Positions 33,900 to 46,500 of a stretch of DNA of 64,000 nucleotides are shown here, piece after piece. The position numbers and the translations under genes were made by a program. The first letter of the stretch is position 1. Each line of letters begins with the position of its first letter. Source of the stretch: Colletotrichum lupini (lineage: Eukaryota; Ascomycota; Sordariomycetes; Glomerellales; Glomerellaceae); NCBI RefSeq assembly GCF_023278565.1, contig NC_064681.1:4752189-4816188 (forward strand), read 5' to 3'. The notes beneath the pieces were generated by a model that made no database searches, was not told the origin of the DNA, and saw nothing but the letters and a program-made list of their open reading frames with translations.

Positions 33900-34260
33900 A
33901 ATAAGTGCCCGATTTTACGAGCTTATATAGTAGCTTAAGCACTTTAATAATCGTACTTTCTAAGTACTTACTAACTATTTCCTTTAGTAAATAGGCTAGG
34001 ATTTTCCTTATGAGCCCTATAGCTAATTAAGTATAGGCCTAGGTAATATTACGGCTCTAAATCTCATATCCCTTTTTCCGTAGCGATATTATTAATATTA
34101 TTATTAATCGTTAGCTATAGCGCTATATAATAAGTAATTATATAAGTAGCGTCGCCTTTTTAACGTTACCGTACCTCTAAATTACGTATCTAAACTTCTC
34201 GTATAGCTAGGGTATTCCTTTCCTTTTAATTTTACGAACTATTCGTAATTTAAATATATA
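33900..34260 (-). pseudogene. Copia reverse transcriptase remnant
   Basis: Minus-strand frame reads, in order, degraded blocks of the fungal copia RT: LRIVRKIKRKG, YGNVKKATLL, RLIIILIISLRKKGYEI, then SRNIT*AYT*LA. The last corresponds to SRDITQAYTQSA with Asp to Asn and two Gln to stop changes. Downstream LKLLYKLVKSGTY*W fits LYGLxESGTHWW. Same frame as the integrase remnant. Confidence 0.8.
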
Positions 34261-34979
34261 GAGGTTTATATATTTTTCTAAGTCGTATAGGATAAATCGA
34301 TAGACCCCTCGATCGTAAAGAGTGTCTACTTCGATAAGATCTAATCCCTTATACGGCTTTTTAATAATTATAATTACGCCTTCTTTACGTAGTTTAATTA
34401 CTAGCTCGAAATCGGCTTTCTTTTTTACTATATAAAAGGTATTAATTACCTCGTCGTTAGTAATAAATTGCCGCGTTAGGGCTTACCGTCGTAGTCTTTT
34501 ATAACGTCTCGCTAGTAGTATTAGTACCCTTTTAGTAATTTCCTCTTCCTCGTTGTTTATTAGTACTATTACGATAATTTCGTCTAGGATAATTTCTTAT
34601 ACCTCTACTATAGGTTATATAGTTTCCCCTAGCTCTTCTTCTTCTTATAAGTTAGAAATTACCTCGTTAGGATCTATATAGTACGGTCTAACTACTATAA
34701 TTAATACTTCGAGTAACTAGTTACGATCTCTTATAACTATATAAAAGCGCTCGTTAATAAAAATTAACTTATATAGCCTAGCCTACTATTAAGTAATTTC
34801 GCACTATACTTATATATCCGAATTTAGTAATATATTTAAATTATCCTCTATATTAGGCCTATTATACGTAATAATTACCTCGTTAACTTATTTTTTTACG
34901 CTTACCTCGCGCAGTACTTATATTACTTTTTTAATTACTCGGGCTCGTTAGCTTATACCTAGCGACAATAGCGAGGCTA

Positions 34980-35220
34980 AGGTCGTTCTTAAATATACTC
35001 TAAATACTAATAGCGTTAGTATAAGTCCGTTAGGCCCTATAGTATTATTATAGTATTTAAGTACTATTTAGAGGCATTCGTCGTTAGTAGAATCCGGATT
35101 TTCCTTTTTAATAATTCTAAACGCCCTTTTTAACTACTAGTATGCCCTTTTTACTTTTTTAATACTATAGTGCGCTTTAACGAGTACGACTTTTAGTTAT
35201 ATACTATAGGCCGTCGTATT
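34980..35220 (-). pseudogene. Copia integrase remnant
   Basis: In one minus-strand frame: KVVLVKAHYSIKKVKRAY (fungal copia EAHHSIGxVERYH with the catalytic-Glu neighbourhood), AFRIIKKENPDSTNDECL, IVLKYYNNTIGPNGL and TLLVFRVYLRTT. This matches the C-terminal part of integrases in fungal copia elements. Stops and Glu/Gly to Lys changes reflect RIP. Confidence 0.8.
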
Positions 35221-38200
35221 ATCCCTAAATTCTACCGACTTAAAGCTAGTACTAGCGTCGGTTCTAATATTATTTAGCGGTCCTTAGTATATATCGATCT
35301 AGCTTTTTCGTAGGGCTACCTATATTATTTTTATTTATAAATCCTAGAGGAATTGCCCTATTTAAAAAGATATAGCTATGTCGATTATATATAATACTAG
35401 CCGACTATTTAAGTAAAAAATATTAACGACGATTTCCTAATTAAAGTTAAGCTTATTACGCAATTTAAACTTAAATTTATATAAGCTCTGCGCATTTATC
35501 TAATATTAATAATATACTTTCGTTAACTACTCTAGCGCCCCTATTTTAATATTATTATTATTTAATTACTTTAAGAGGTTATATAGCCTCGTAACTAACG
35601 GGTACCCAAATCTCTAGTATAGTCTTCTAAGCTCACTTTCCGTTAAGTAATTAATTAACTTCGTATTGTTAATAAGCTTTATAAACGTATACCCCTATTA
35701 TCGTTTAACTATCTCGAAGTACTTATTACTAAAGATTCTATTCTTCGTATTATTAAATATAATACTTAGTTAATCTATATTTTTTAAATATAAGAGAAAT
35801 GGGGTATTAATAAGCAAAATATAGAAAGTTATCGTTCCGAAGTATATTTTTACTTTTACTATACCTAGGGCGACGATTTCCTTACCTAGGCCGAAACTAA
35901 TCCTTATAATACCTACCGTTAACGTATTAAGTATTACTAGCGCGATCTTTTATAGCGCTTTAAATTACCCTTTTCCTCTAGTTAACTATTACGATACCTT
36001 AGTATCTAAAATAATCCCCTAAAAATCGTCTAGGCCGTACCTTTTACTCGTATAAAATACTTATATAAGCTTAGTATTCGAGGGATCTAAGTAGTATAAA
36101 AAGGACCCCTCTAGCTACCCCTAAATTTACTTAGTACTATATTCCTTTTCTTTAGATATTAAAAAAAATAGCGTCTTTTCTTTAATTATTAAGAAAATAG
36201 GCTTTGGCCCTATTAAATTTACCCTTTTAGCCGCCTCTATATCCGTCGTTTAAAGGACCTTCCCTTACTATTTATAAATAAAAGCCTACTTATTAAGAGC
36301 TTTTACTACCCTCTATTCGTTTAGCCTCGTATATCCTCTAGAGGCTAACGGGGCGAAAAAAGAGTAGTTAATATCGTCGATTTCGTTATAATCTAATTCG
36401 TTAATATAGGGGGTAAGATTTTCCTTATTTTTTAAATCTCTTATAGGGGGTATATACTTTAGGCCGCTACTTTAACTACCGTTACTAAGTTCTATACCCT
36501 TAGATCTGCCCTTATATATAATAAGGAATTAGTTAAACCGACGAGGGCTAGTTTTACTATTTACTACCCTCGACTTTTTATACTATTCGTACGATTTAGT
36601 ACGCTCTTTTTTAAAGTAGTTACTTAACTAATATCTATCCTTTTTATAAATATAATATTACTTTTTCTATTACCCTACTTATAAGTTAAATCTCTACTTA
36701 TTTAACGAATCTAGGCCTCTTTACTAGCGATTACTATATCTAGCCTCTTTTCCTTTTTTATTATACGTTTAATTAATTTAATATTATTAATAAGGGCCGT
36801 CGTATACTTAAAAATAAGTTTAGTATAGCATTCTTACTTTAATATTAAAGCTAGATCTTAGCCTCGAGTAGAGCGTCTCGTAGTCTTTAAGTACTTAGTA
36901 TAGGGTTATTTTTACCTTTAGTATACGCTAGATTATAGTATAAAAATATCCGACTTTTTACTCGTTTATCCCCTTATTTAGCTAGGTTTTCGCTAGCTTA
37001 TCGATTCGATCGATAAGCTCTTTCAAGATCTTTACTCGCAATTTACCCTCTATTATCCTAGCTATAGATATAAAAAAAATCGCTTATAGCTTAAATAAGA
37101 GCTCTAGGTTCTTATCATAAGTTTCGAAGTAGTTTCGGATTGCGTTAATTATACTAAGAAAGTCGTTTTAATTAAGATTACGTACCGCTTTGTAATAATA
37201 ATTAAAGGCTTTGCTTATAAGTATAATATTAATTATTAAATAATATTAGTATTCCCTAATTCTAACTTTTTTATAGTAATTATAAAATATCGTTAGGGTT
37301 TTTTATAAGACCTTATACTTCCCCCTAGAGTATAATTTCTTTTTTAAGAAGATCTTTTTAAAGTCTATAAATTACCTCGTATTTATTACTAGGTTTTTGG
37401 TATTTATATATAATCCCTATGTCGCTACGTACTATTAGTAACTTCGGGTCGTTTACTTCTTTTTTTATTAACCGATCGGCGCCGAATTTCGTATTAATAA
37501 TAATAACGAGTTATAAATCGAAATAAGCAGAATTATCGATTATCATACTTCTAGTACTATATTTTACCCCGGTATATCCTTTTACGACGATAGATTTCCG
37601 TTAGTAATTATAAAGAGGAAATCTAGGTCGTTTACCCTTTTTTTAAATTCGTTAAAGCGATTATATATTCTATTAACTTATACTTAGTTCTATAATACGA
37701 ATTCCTCCTCTATAATTATTACTATTAGTATTTCATATAGCTCTCGCGATTATAATTATGCTAATAATACCCCTCGCCCGTAGAGGAATCTATTAACTAC
37801 TTTTGTAATTCTTAGGCTTGCGCTTATAAACTATTCGTTTAGCTAGTAGCTAAGGTCGTTTACGATCTTATAAAATAGGGGTTACCCCTATAACCCCTTT
37901 TTTTTATAAACCTTAGTTAAATAGATTAATATTACGTTAATTTACTTACCGTTAGGCTAATCCGCGATTTTATATATTTACGTCCCCTAATAGTCCGGGT
38001 TAATATTTACCTATTTATAAGGGATTAGGATTCTATTTAAGATCGGGTTTTATCCTCTTCTTTTTTATTTTAACTTATTAAGGGTCGTGCTCTAGTTTAT
38101 ACCTATATTAGCGGTTACTAATATATTTAATCTTAATAAGGATATATTTAATCCGCGCGCTAGTTATAATAAATCCGTACTTTTACTACTTAACGAATTT

Positions 38201-39341
38201 ATTAAAGTCTAAGAGATTCCCGCTTTTTCTCGCCGTTTCGCTATTACTCTCGTTTTTACTATTTTTAATAATTACTACTACCTTTTTAAATCGCTAGCTA
38301 TTATACTTACTAAGATCCTCTTTTTCGTTTAGTAAAAAAGGGTAGGTTTTAATAGTTCTTTTTAATAATAGTAGTAGTAAACGTTTATATTATTATAAAA
38401 AGATATAGTAATTAGTCTTAGGATCTTTACTAGTTACCGATTTCCGCTATCCCGTATACTTCTAGCCTCCTAAGCCTCGTACTCTTTATAATCTTTAAAT
38501 AACTTCCTTAGTTAATTTCTTAAAATTAGTAATTTTATACTAAGAGTTAGTATAAAAAAGAAGCCCTTTAGCGGCCCTCTAGAAGATTTTTTTTTTTTTT
38601 CTTTAGATCTTCGTCTTTTTAGCCTTTTCTTAAGCTAATAATAACTTTAATAAGAGGTTATAGGACTACTTTAAGGTAGCCGCCTTTTTCCTAAGTTAAT
38701 CTCTAAGATCTATAATACTCTTAGCTTAATATTATTAAGATTTTTAAATCCCCTTCTCCCTTATTAAACCGTCCCGTATATTATATTCCTAAGTAATACT
38801 TAGGGGATAGTTAAGGGAGCTACGAGGAGGTCGTCTAGATCGCAGGCTTAAGGTTATACTTATAAGATCCTCGTAATAATAGACTTTCTTATATACCATA
38901 GATCTTTTAGCTTAATAACTCCTATAGGGTTACCTTCGCTACTAAATAAGAATATTTACGTTTAAAGATCCCCTTTTTTAATTACATAGTACTCTTTTAT
39001 ATCGTACTTTTACTAATTTAACTAGTTAATTTCTAATTACGAGCTAGTTATAGAAAAGTCGTTTAGTAAAAAAGCTACTCGGGGCGACGGCAAAAGGCTA
39101 GTTACTTAAGCGGTTCCGTTAATTAACGTAGTTTAACATAGTAAACGTCGACCTTTTATAAGTAATAAAGGGCTACGGTTACTTAATTCCGTATAGTATT
39201 TAAGAATTACCTCTTTTTTTATTTACTTTCGTAAGGTTAATTAGTACGAATCTCTTATCTTATATAATATTAAAAAGTCGTCTCTTCTGCGTAACGAGAT
39301 ACTTTACTAATCTATAATAATAGAATTTAATTACTAATTAG

Positions 39342-39546
39342 TATTAGTATCCCTATTATAAGGTAGTTAGTTCGAACCGTAGTTAATAAAGAGATTAATT
39401 AAACTATATAAATATCTACGTCGTAGGTATAAAAAGGAGGTTCTAACCATAGGTTAGGCTGGCTACGATAATCGTAAATAGGGCCCCCAATTGGCCCCTG
39501 CGCAGTCGGCTGTATGCCGCGGTCGAATTAGACTTCCAATCCGACA
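39342..39546 (-). repeat. Right LTR (5' LTR of the minus-strand copia element)
   Basis: 205-bp partner of 32511-32715. Its outer half (about 39440-39546) is nearly unmutated: it keeps GGCCCC, CTGCGCAGTCGG and the end ATCCGACA. Its inner half shows C->T/G->A changes, including TG to TA at its first bases. Confidence 0.95.
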
Positions 39547-39551
39547 ACAGT
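39547..39551. repeat. Target-site duplication ACAGT, right copy
   Basis: Perfect match to 32506-32510, directly outside the right LTR. Unique DNA follows; about 250 bp with no gene separate it from the regulator's stop codon. Confidence 0.9.
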
Positions 39552-39804
39552 GTAGGAGCAACTCCTAGTAGTTAGGAAAGGACCAGAGTAAGCAGAGGCA
39601 GGACATGCTCCGATTGGTAGAATGCATCATGAATGCTTACGATTACTGTTTTGCAATTCTTTGATTCACTATTCACGCGATCAGCTCGAAAACAAACGAC
39701 ACCTCTCACTATTGCTTGCTCGAAGCAATTGCATTAACGATCACGTTGCTGGCTGTTTAGACGTGTGTCAAAGTATTGGAATATACCCAATATTATTATC
39801 TCTG

Positions 39805-42033
39805 TCAAAAGACAGAGGACTCGCCAAATGTGCTAATATCGCCGACACCCAGCATGTCGATATTGGCCCAGAAATCTACGCCAACCGCCATTTCCGTGAA
39901 ATCGAAGTCCAGAAATTGAGTCAAAAGCTCAGGGGAGGTTGATGTATAGACCGATTCAGAAGCAAAGCCATTAACTACCTCCACTTCCTGGTCGATACCC
40001 AGCGTAGATAATGCAGCTGGCTCCTTCTGACCATGGTCCTGGGAAGAAGTCGATATCAAGCCATCGATCTTCGTACACAGCATTCGGACAACAGTTTCAG
40101 CATTCTTTGCCAGCTCGAAACTCTGGCCAAATGTACCAAAAACTGACAAGGATGAATCCATGGCACTTCTTGCGGCTACGACTGCAGAATGACGCGGATT
40201 GGCCAAGATAAATCCTGCTAATGTGATGGCAGAATTCCATTGCCACTGGAACGCTTCATGCCATCCATCGAGTATAGCCGTGGACGAAAGCGCTTGCTGA
40301 GTAATCTTCGATAGCTCTATCGCATGGTTGATACTTTCTATTGCGAGCGTCTCAAGACGACTTCCGGGCGCCGGAACTTTTTTGAATGAAATGAAGGGTC
40401 GGTAAAGGTTGACAGACATGTGGTGATATTCCATTTCCAGGAGAAGGCGTTGTCTTTGGAGCCAGAGTGGGGCATACTGCTCAATAACGAGAGCCGAGCC
40501 GTCGGTTGAGAGAATGCGGCCATTGTTTACTCGGCTGTTTTTGAGCGCACCAGGCAAGTTTTGCACCCATCTCTCTATCATGACGGTATGAGCTTCTAGA
40601 CTTTCGGCTACCTTGGCCAAGGATGTGGGATCATCCCATATAGTCTTGTGTTGTCCAAGCCCAACGTCGTGACTGTATAATGTAGTATGAGCATCTCTCA
40701 TTGTTTTGAATAATTTGAGGTGATGAAGACTAAAGCTCAGCCAGGTAGCGTCCCCTGAAATTGGAGCGAATGTAGATCCTGATAACATGGAAGCGCCAAG
40801 CTGATCATCTGGGAAAGGCGGCATGGAAAATGAACCATGTAGTAAGAAGGGGCGTCCCAGCTTCATCCCGACTTTGCTGTCCAAGACATAGACAGCCCAC
40901 CAAAGTCGACGTCTTACTTGACGTTCTTTCTCAGGTGTATCAAGTGGAGGATCGATATGCAGACCCAGCATATAGGCTATGCGTACAGCTTGACCACAAA
41001 TGCTATCTGCCATATTATGGAACGACGCACCACAGACATAGACAGCTGAAAGGAGATGGCACTGTAGCGTGGAGATAGAAGGGCTTTCCATTTCCCCGGC
41101 TAGTAAAGTCTGTGCTCTTCGGTAGTGCCACCGGCCGGCAGTTGTAGCATCGTTTCCTTCGACGATGTCTCCTTGATGGCTAGACGGCAGACTTGAGGCC
41201 ATGTACTGCATGCACATGGCAACAACAATGTCGACCAGCGCTGAAGGCTTGCGAGTATAGCCAGAGGGCACATCCAGATAGAGGGCTTGATACTCTTTTT
41301 TGAACTCGGCCTCGTCAATAATGGCGTACAAAGAGGTGTGGTATGATTGCCAAAATAGATTGACGAAGTACTCTTCTTGAATTGGATTCAGATAGACCCC
41401 GGGTTTATTGCCGTTAAAAAGTGGCCTCAGCAAATGAGATGCGTCTTCTGACGTAGTCCTTTCCTGGGCGGGCACGGCGCTACCGCTCGTTGATCGGAGA
41501 AGCATGTGGTCTGGCTGAGCATGTTCTACATCGGTACTGAGGAACACGCCAAGGCGATGGATAAAAAAGTAAAGAGAAGAAGGTCCAAACCATGCGACAT
41601 GAGGTGATCGTGCGGGTCGGAGCAGAGCACCATCCCAAGGCTTATTTCTTGGCGTGACAAAGTGGCCTGCGATGTTACTGGCTGCCGTTGCTTCCACGTT
41701 GGCGACTACTTGTTGCGAATGTATAGAAAACAACGTTCCAGGATTGGTATGCGCCCCTCGGTGTCGCTGAAGCTCTCGTTCGAGGTCCAAAACTCTCAGC
41801 CTTAGTCGATCTATCTCTTCATGGGCCTGAGAGAGAGTCGAAGTTCGGGTTGCTTCCGTATTGCTGCACTGCTGGCCCCGACCCCTGCAGTTGGCACAAG
41901 GAGACGCATCGTCGCATTTGATGCGACGCAAACGACAGGCATCGCACGCTCTGCCGACCTGCCTTCTTTTTGGCCGGATCCCACTCCGTGGCCGGTTCTC
42001 CGCAGGTTGTGCGAGAGGGACAGGATTAGCCAT
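39805..42033 (-). CDS. Zn2Cys6 fungal transcription factor
   Basis: 742-aa single-exon nuclear regulator. The Zn2Cys6 cluster lies at residues 30-56 with spacing CX2CX6CX5CX2CX6C (CDACRLRRIKC, then CANCRGRGQQC). It follows a basic PKRR stretch and is followed by a leucine-repeat coiled coil (EEIDRLRLRVLDLERELQRH), the usual dimerisation helix. The middle carries the fungal-specific TF domain (PF04082 type) with RRRLWWAVYVLDSKVGMKLG (about residues 350-370). C-terminal part acidic, as for an activation region. It is divergent from the secreted subtilase (1.47 kb between starts), so that gene is a candidate target, but nothing in the sequence proves it. Confidence 0.93.
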   Translation of the reverse strand: MANPVPLAQPAENRPRSGIRPKRRQVGRACDACRLRRIKCDDASPCANCRGRGQQCSNTEATRTSTLSQAHEEIDRLRLRVLDLERELQRHRGAHTNPGTLFSIHSQQVVANVEATAASNIAGHFVTPRNKPWDGALLRPARSPHVAWFGPSSLYFFIHRLGVFLSTDVEHAQPDHMLLRSTSGSAVPAQERTTSEDASHLLRPLFNGNKPGVYLNPIQEEYFVNLFWQSYHTSLYAIIDEAEFKKEYQALYLDVPSGYTRKPSALVDIVVAMCMQYMASSLPSSHQGDIVEGNDATTAGRWHYRRAQTLLAGEMESPSISTLQCHLLSAVYVCGASFHNMADSICGQAVRIAYMLGLHIDPPLDTPEKERQVRRRLWWAVYVLDSKVGMKLGRPFLLHGSFSMPPFPDDQLGASMLSGSTFAPISGDATWLSFSLHHLKLFKTMRDAHTTLYSHDVGLGQHKTIWDDPTSLAKVAESLEAHTVMIERWVQNLPGALKNSRVNNGRILSTDGSALVIEQYAPLWLQRQRLLLEMEYHHMSVNLYRPFISFKKVPAPGSRLETLAIESINHAIELSKITQQALSSTAILDGWHEAFQWQWNSAITLAGFILANPRHSAVVAARSAMDSSLSVFGTFGQSFELAKNAETVVRMLCTKIDGLISTSSQDHGQKEPAALSTLGIDQEVEVVNGFASESVYTSTSPELLTQFLDFDFTEMAVGVDFWANIDMLGVGDISTFGESSVF

Positions 42034-43507
42034 GAGTCAAGAGGCTCTATACGGGCCAGGATGACCGAAGGTTGCGCTCAGGCGGCGATGAAGTGCATGG
42101 GTAGAGTGACCTCTTGAGTAAATGAGGTTTCAACCCTCCTACACGCAGTCACCCGAGGTAGGGCACCGCGGTTTGAGAGAGCGGATTGGATATGAAGTTG
42201 TCTACGATTCGAAATGGGCTGTGCTGAGGCCAGGCGGAGGTTGGAATAGTAAGCACGCGACAGGCAACAGCGACGGCACGTGCTGGACGACCCACATGAG
42301 ACACCAGCTGGATCGCACGCATTGTAGACTGCCCATACGAAGAGCCTCCGAGCGTACGGAGTCCCTACATGGTCTGTTGACCAACACCCATAGCAATAAC
42401 AAGATGATCTGGTGGCAGTTCGTACAATACAATGCTTGATGGTCTGTCCACCATAGCAAATTTGACCTCTGGCTGCCCGTACGAGTCGTTTGGAGTGATG
42501 GTTGAGCTGATGGCCCTTGCGCTCATCGCGAGGTCTTGGTCCCAAGAGCCCCCCCAAACCGTAAGATACCTTACTCTGTAACGGATCAGACATGTTGAAG
42601 TCCCACCCCATTAGTTAATACCTGGTCGATTCTCAGTCTTAGATTTACGTCATTTAACCAGAAGCAATTGAAAAGGTAAGTTTTATCAAGTCTAAGCCGG
42701 GCGCAACTATGCTTGGCAGGATGTAGAGTAAAGTATGAAGCCCGGGTCGCATACATGCCCAAGATAAAGCTGTGTGACTAGCTCTATCTTATCTCAAAGA
42801 GTGAGATGGTTCTTAAACTTTGATACAGGAATATTGTACCAAATTACTCACCTTGAGCAATTGAAGCACAGTTTGTACCCAGAAAGTGTTTTAGGAAAAT
42901 AATAAGTGCCCTCTTGACGATATCGGAGGCCGAGGAATCCAGCGACATCCGCAATAAGGTTTGGCAATAACTCCCTGTAATTAGATCACGAATCTCCACA
43001 ACACGACCTTCCTATTCTGCGCCTGGATGCGAGGATGGACCCTCCGCCCTCCGGCCCCTCTCTGTATCCCGACCATACGAGAATATTGTTACTCAATGCC
43101 GATTGGAGGGGTTAATCGACCCTTAAGATATCTACGCTGTAGTAACACCAGTAGGCTTAATCAAGCTTTCCAGCCTCAAATAGCAGAGATTGCCGACAGA
43201 TCGGGAACCGACAACACCTACCCAATGCTACCTAGGCAGCTGGCTATCTGCATCTCGAAATTGGGACACAGGGACTTCTGAAAGTGCTCTTGGTGGTGAT
43301 CAGTTCGTATCGCAATCCTTATCGTGAAGCACGTCTTCGAAACTCATCATGGTTTATTCTCACGAGACACTATCCTGTCTGGTGATAAACGTCCTCAGTA
43401 CTTATAATGTGTCGTGATGCACTCTTCGGACTGAAATCCCTTGCAGATTATAGCCACCGTGGTGTCCATTACACTCCTTTCGTTTACACTCATTTCAACG
43501 CTTCGTC
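42034..43507. other. Divergent promoter region with an unexplained coding-like trace
   Basis: Between the Zn2Cys6 gene and the subtilase. On the minus strand, about 42525-42210 reads an ATG frame (MSARAISSTITPNDSYGQPE, later LPPDHLVIAMGVGQQTM) interrupted by one TAG near 42365 and then continuing open. The interrupted frame looks more protein-like than chance, but I cannot assign a family. The longer 177-codon frame in the same place is rich in Cys/Arg and looks like a shadow. The rest shows nothing. Confidence 0.35.
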
Positions 43508-46500
43508 ATGAAGGTCCAGTCTTTTACTCTTGTGGCTGCCGCGGCTCTGATCACGCCTGGTCTGGCGGCGTTTCACCCCGGAGCCGCTATCAAGGCAAAG
43601 CCACCAGTCAACACTGGTTTCATCATCGAACTTGAGCCGAATGCGTCAATCAATGGCCGCGAGGTCGGCGAAGATGCGCACTCTGCTTTCCATCGCCGAG
43701 CCGAAGACGTCCTGGATTACTCTGTACGTCACGAATTCAAAAATCCGGACTACTTCTATGGCTTGTCAATCAATGCAAAGGATGATACCGACGTCGACAC
43801 TTTGCTTGCTCTACCCCAGGTCAAGAAGGTCTGGCCCAACAAATATTACGACCGCCCCGTACCAGTTGGTTCTAGCCGGAGATCAAAGACTGTCAACCCC
43901 TCTGTTCCCATCGGAGTGCAGTCCGTCCAGCTCAGAGCCGCTGCACAGGTTGTCACCATCAATGGCACCAGTGATGTCCTTTCCAGTCTCAAGATGACCG
44001 GCGCTGACAAAGTCCATGCCCAAGGTCTGACTGGAAAAGGCATCAAGATTGGTTTCCTCGATACTGGTGTTGATTGGCGTCACCCAGCCCTGGGCGGTGG
44101 CTACGGCGAAGGCTTCAAGGTAGCGGGAGGCTATGATTTTGTGGGTGATGACTTTGTTGGCTGGAATGATCCAGTCCCGGACGATGACCCATTGACTACT
44201 TGCTTGGAGGGCGGTCACGGTACCCATGTTGCTGGTATGTCATATCGAGGAGAAGCCAAAACCTCGCCCTAGCTTGTGTTAACTCGTCATTGCAGGAATC
44301 CTCGCTGCCAAGGACCCTCAGGGCGTTGGATTTGGCATCTCTGGTGTTGCACCTGACGCATCTCTTTATGCCTACCGCGTTCTCGGCTGCAGTGGAGGTG
44401 TCACTGATGATATCCTCATGCAAGGCTTTGAGAGAGCTGCTAGCGACGGAGTTGACCTCATCAGCATGTCGATTGGTGAGACAACTATTTGGGAGGGTGG
44501 CTCACCGTACATTCCGATTCTGTCCAAGATCCAGTCCCAGGGCATCGGAATCGTCATTGCGGCCGGCAACGAGGGCGACACTGGCCTTTACGTTTCCTCG
44601 GCACCAGCACAAGACCCCAGTGCGATCTCAGTCGGCTCCGTGAGCGACTTCCACTTTGCTACGGTGTACAACGCTGCTGGTTCGGATGGTTCCACCATTG
44701 AGTACGGTCGTGTTGTTCCCCTCAACGCGTCAGCACACTTCAATGTCTTTGTTGCGGACGACGATAATGGAGAGTGCGTGGACCAAGCATGGGATGATGC
44801 GATTGCCAGCTTCCCTGACAAGGGCAGTGTGGTCGCATTGGTCACCGCGAGAAGCGACTGTTACTACGATATCCTGGATGCACGGAGCAACTCATCTGGC
44901 TTCACGAATGTCTGGGCATGGTTTCCTGATACCAGTGACATGTCCATCGACGAGCCAGGTGCGAATGGCGCCATTGATACGGTCAAGGTCAAGAAGTCTG
45001 AGGCAAGCAAAATTCTCGCCGGTATTGCTAAAGAGGGCAAGAACTTCACTTTGACTTTCGAAGACCAAACCGTTCATCAGATTGATCAGCCAACTGGAGG
45101 CACTACCTCATGGTTCTCAACCTTTGGGCCAACAATGGAAATGTCGCTCAAGCCTCAGGTGTCTGCACCTGGAGGAACCATTCTTAGCACATGGGTTACA
45201 TCTAACGGGTGGGGATATGCGGTCATCTCGGGCACATCGATGGCCACCCCTCAGTAAGTCGTGTTTCCAAAGCGAAGGTGGCTTTGAGCTAACTTTTCAA
45301 AGCCTTGCGGGTTGCTACGCTCTTGTGAAGCAGAAATATCCTAACTTGAGCCCGAAGGAGATCGCGAGGCGTTTGCAATCGTCCGCAACTCCTCTAAAGC
45401 AATACAACGCGACTGACATTCTCACCACTACCGCTCAACAAGGCTCGGGATTAGTCAACGTCCTGAGAGCAGTCACGTCGGAAACCGTTTTCTCTGCAAC
45501 CGAATTCAACCTTCTCGACTCAGCCGGACCCCTTGATCGGAATTTCACAATCGAGAACTTGTCATCTTCCCCCAAGACCTACACGCTGGGTCACAAGCCT
45601 GCAGCGGAAGTCAACGGACTACCAAATGGCAACAGTCTTGACATCAACGACATGTTCTACTGGGCGCTCAACTTCAATCCTATTTACTCGGAAGTGACAT
45701 TCACAACGAGCTCCCTTACGGTTCCAGCTGGCGGCAAGGCGACTGTAGAATTTACAATCACCCCTCCCACTGTCGACGTTTCCCTCCTGCCGACTTACAG
45801 TGGTCTCATCACAGTCACCGAAGGAGAGGAAAACTTTTCCATTCCTTATCTTGGAATCCCGTATGCACGCGGCGAACTCTCCAATATCTACACAGGAGAC
45901 CTAAAGAATCTTGATGTCTCCCCAGTGCCCCCTTCTGGCGTTCCTTTGCTGCCGTTTATCAGTTCTTCTGACGCGGGAATTCGCAATAACGACAAGACGA
46001 TTTTCACATTCCCCGCCAAGAAGGTTGCCGAGAACCAAACACAGACTCCCGACAACGACCCAGTTCTCACAATTTTCATTGACCAACCATCGGCGTATGT
46101 CCGCTTTGACGCAGTACCTGCAGACATCGCGTCTAACCCCGCTTACAACTTCACGCCGTCAACATATGGTTATCTCCCGGAATCCCAAACGAACGCTACC
46201 GTATTTGCCAACACGCCTGTCACTACTCCTCCCCTGGACCTGGGAACCCTTGACCACGTGGCGGGGTTGAAGAGTTATGGCCTCGTTGGCTTATTGTGGG
46301 GTGGCGATGTGCCTCATGGAACAGTTGCTACCAACTTCCGAGGCTACAGCGTTTATAGCACTGATTGGTCTTGGGGTGTTGTTGAACTAGCCAACGGAAC
46401 CATTTACCAATTGCCGAATGCTGATTATCGTATCTTGGTTCGGGCATTAAAGTGGGGAGGTAACATGAACAGCTCGACTGACTATGACAGCTGGCTGAGC

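Larger units (their letters stand above)
32511..39546 (-). mobile_element. Complete RIP-degraded Ty1/copia LTR retrotransposon
   Basis: A 7036-bp AT-rich element bounded by 205-bp direct LTRs and flanked by a perfect 5-bp target duplication ACAGT (32506-32510 and 39547-39551). LTRs begin TGT and end ACA once RIP changes are reversed. A polypurine tract abuts the left LTR on the minus strand, so the element is transcribed leftward. Minus-strand remnants of integrase (about 35214-34980) and reverse transcriptase (about 34260-33900) appear in the same frame and in copia order (integrase before RT). Damage is C->T/G->A, with many stops and no frameshift in the blocks read. Not autonomous now. Insertion lies between the DJ-1-like gene and the Zn2Cys6 regulator. 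Confidence 0.95.

Noticed and set aside
42078..42611. 177-codon minus-strand frame between the regulator and the subtilase
   Set aside because: Cys/Arg-rich text with no family likeness; a different frame in the same place looks more protein-like, so this is probably a shadow.
44200..44643. 147-codon plus-strand frame in the subtilase
   Set aside because: Runs through the first intron in the wrong frame, while the protease frame restores the catalytic His motif on splicing.
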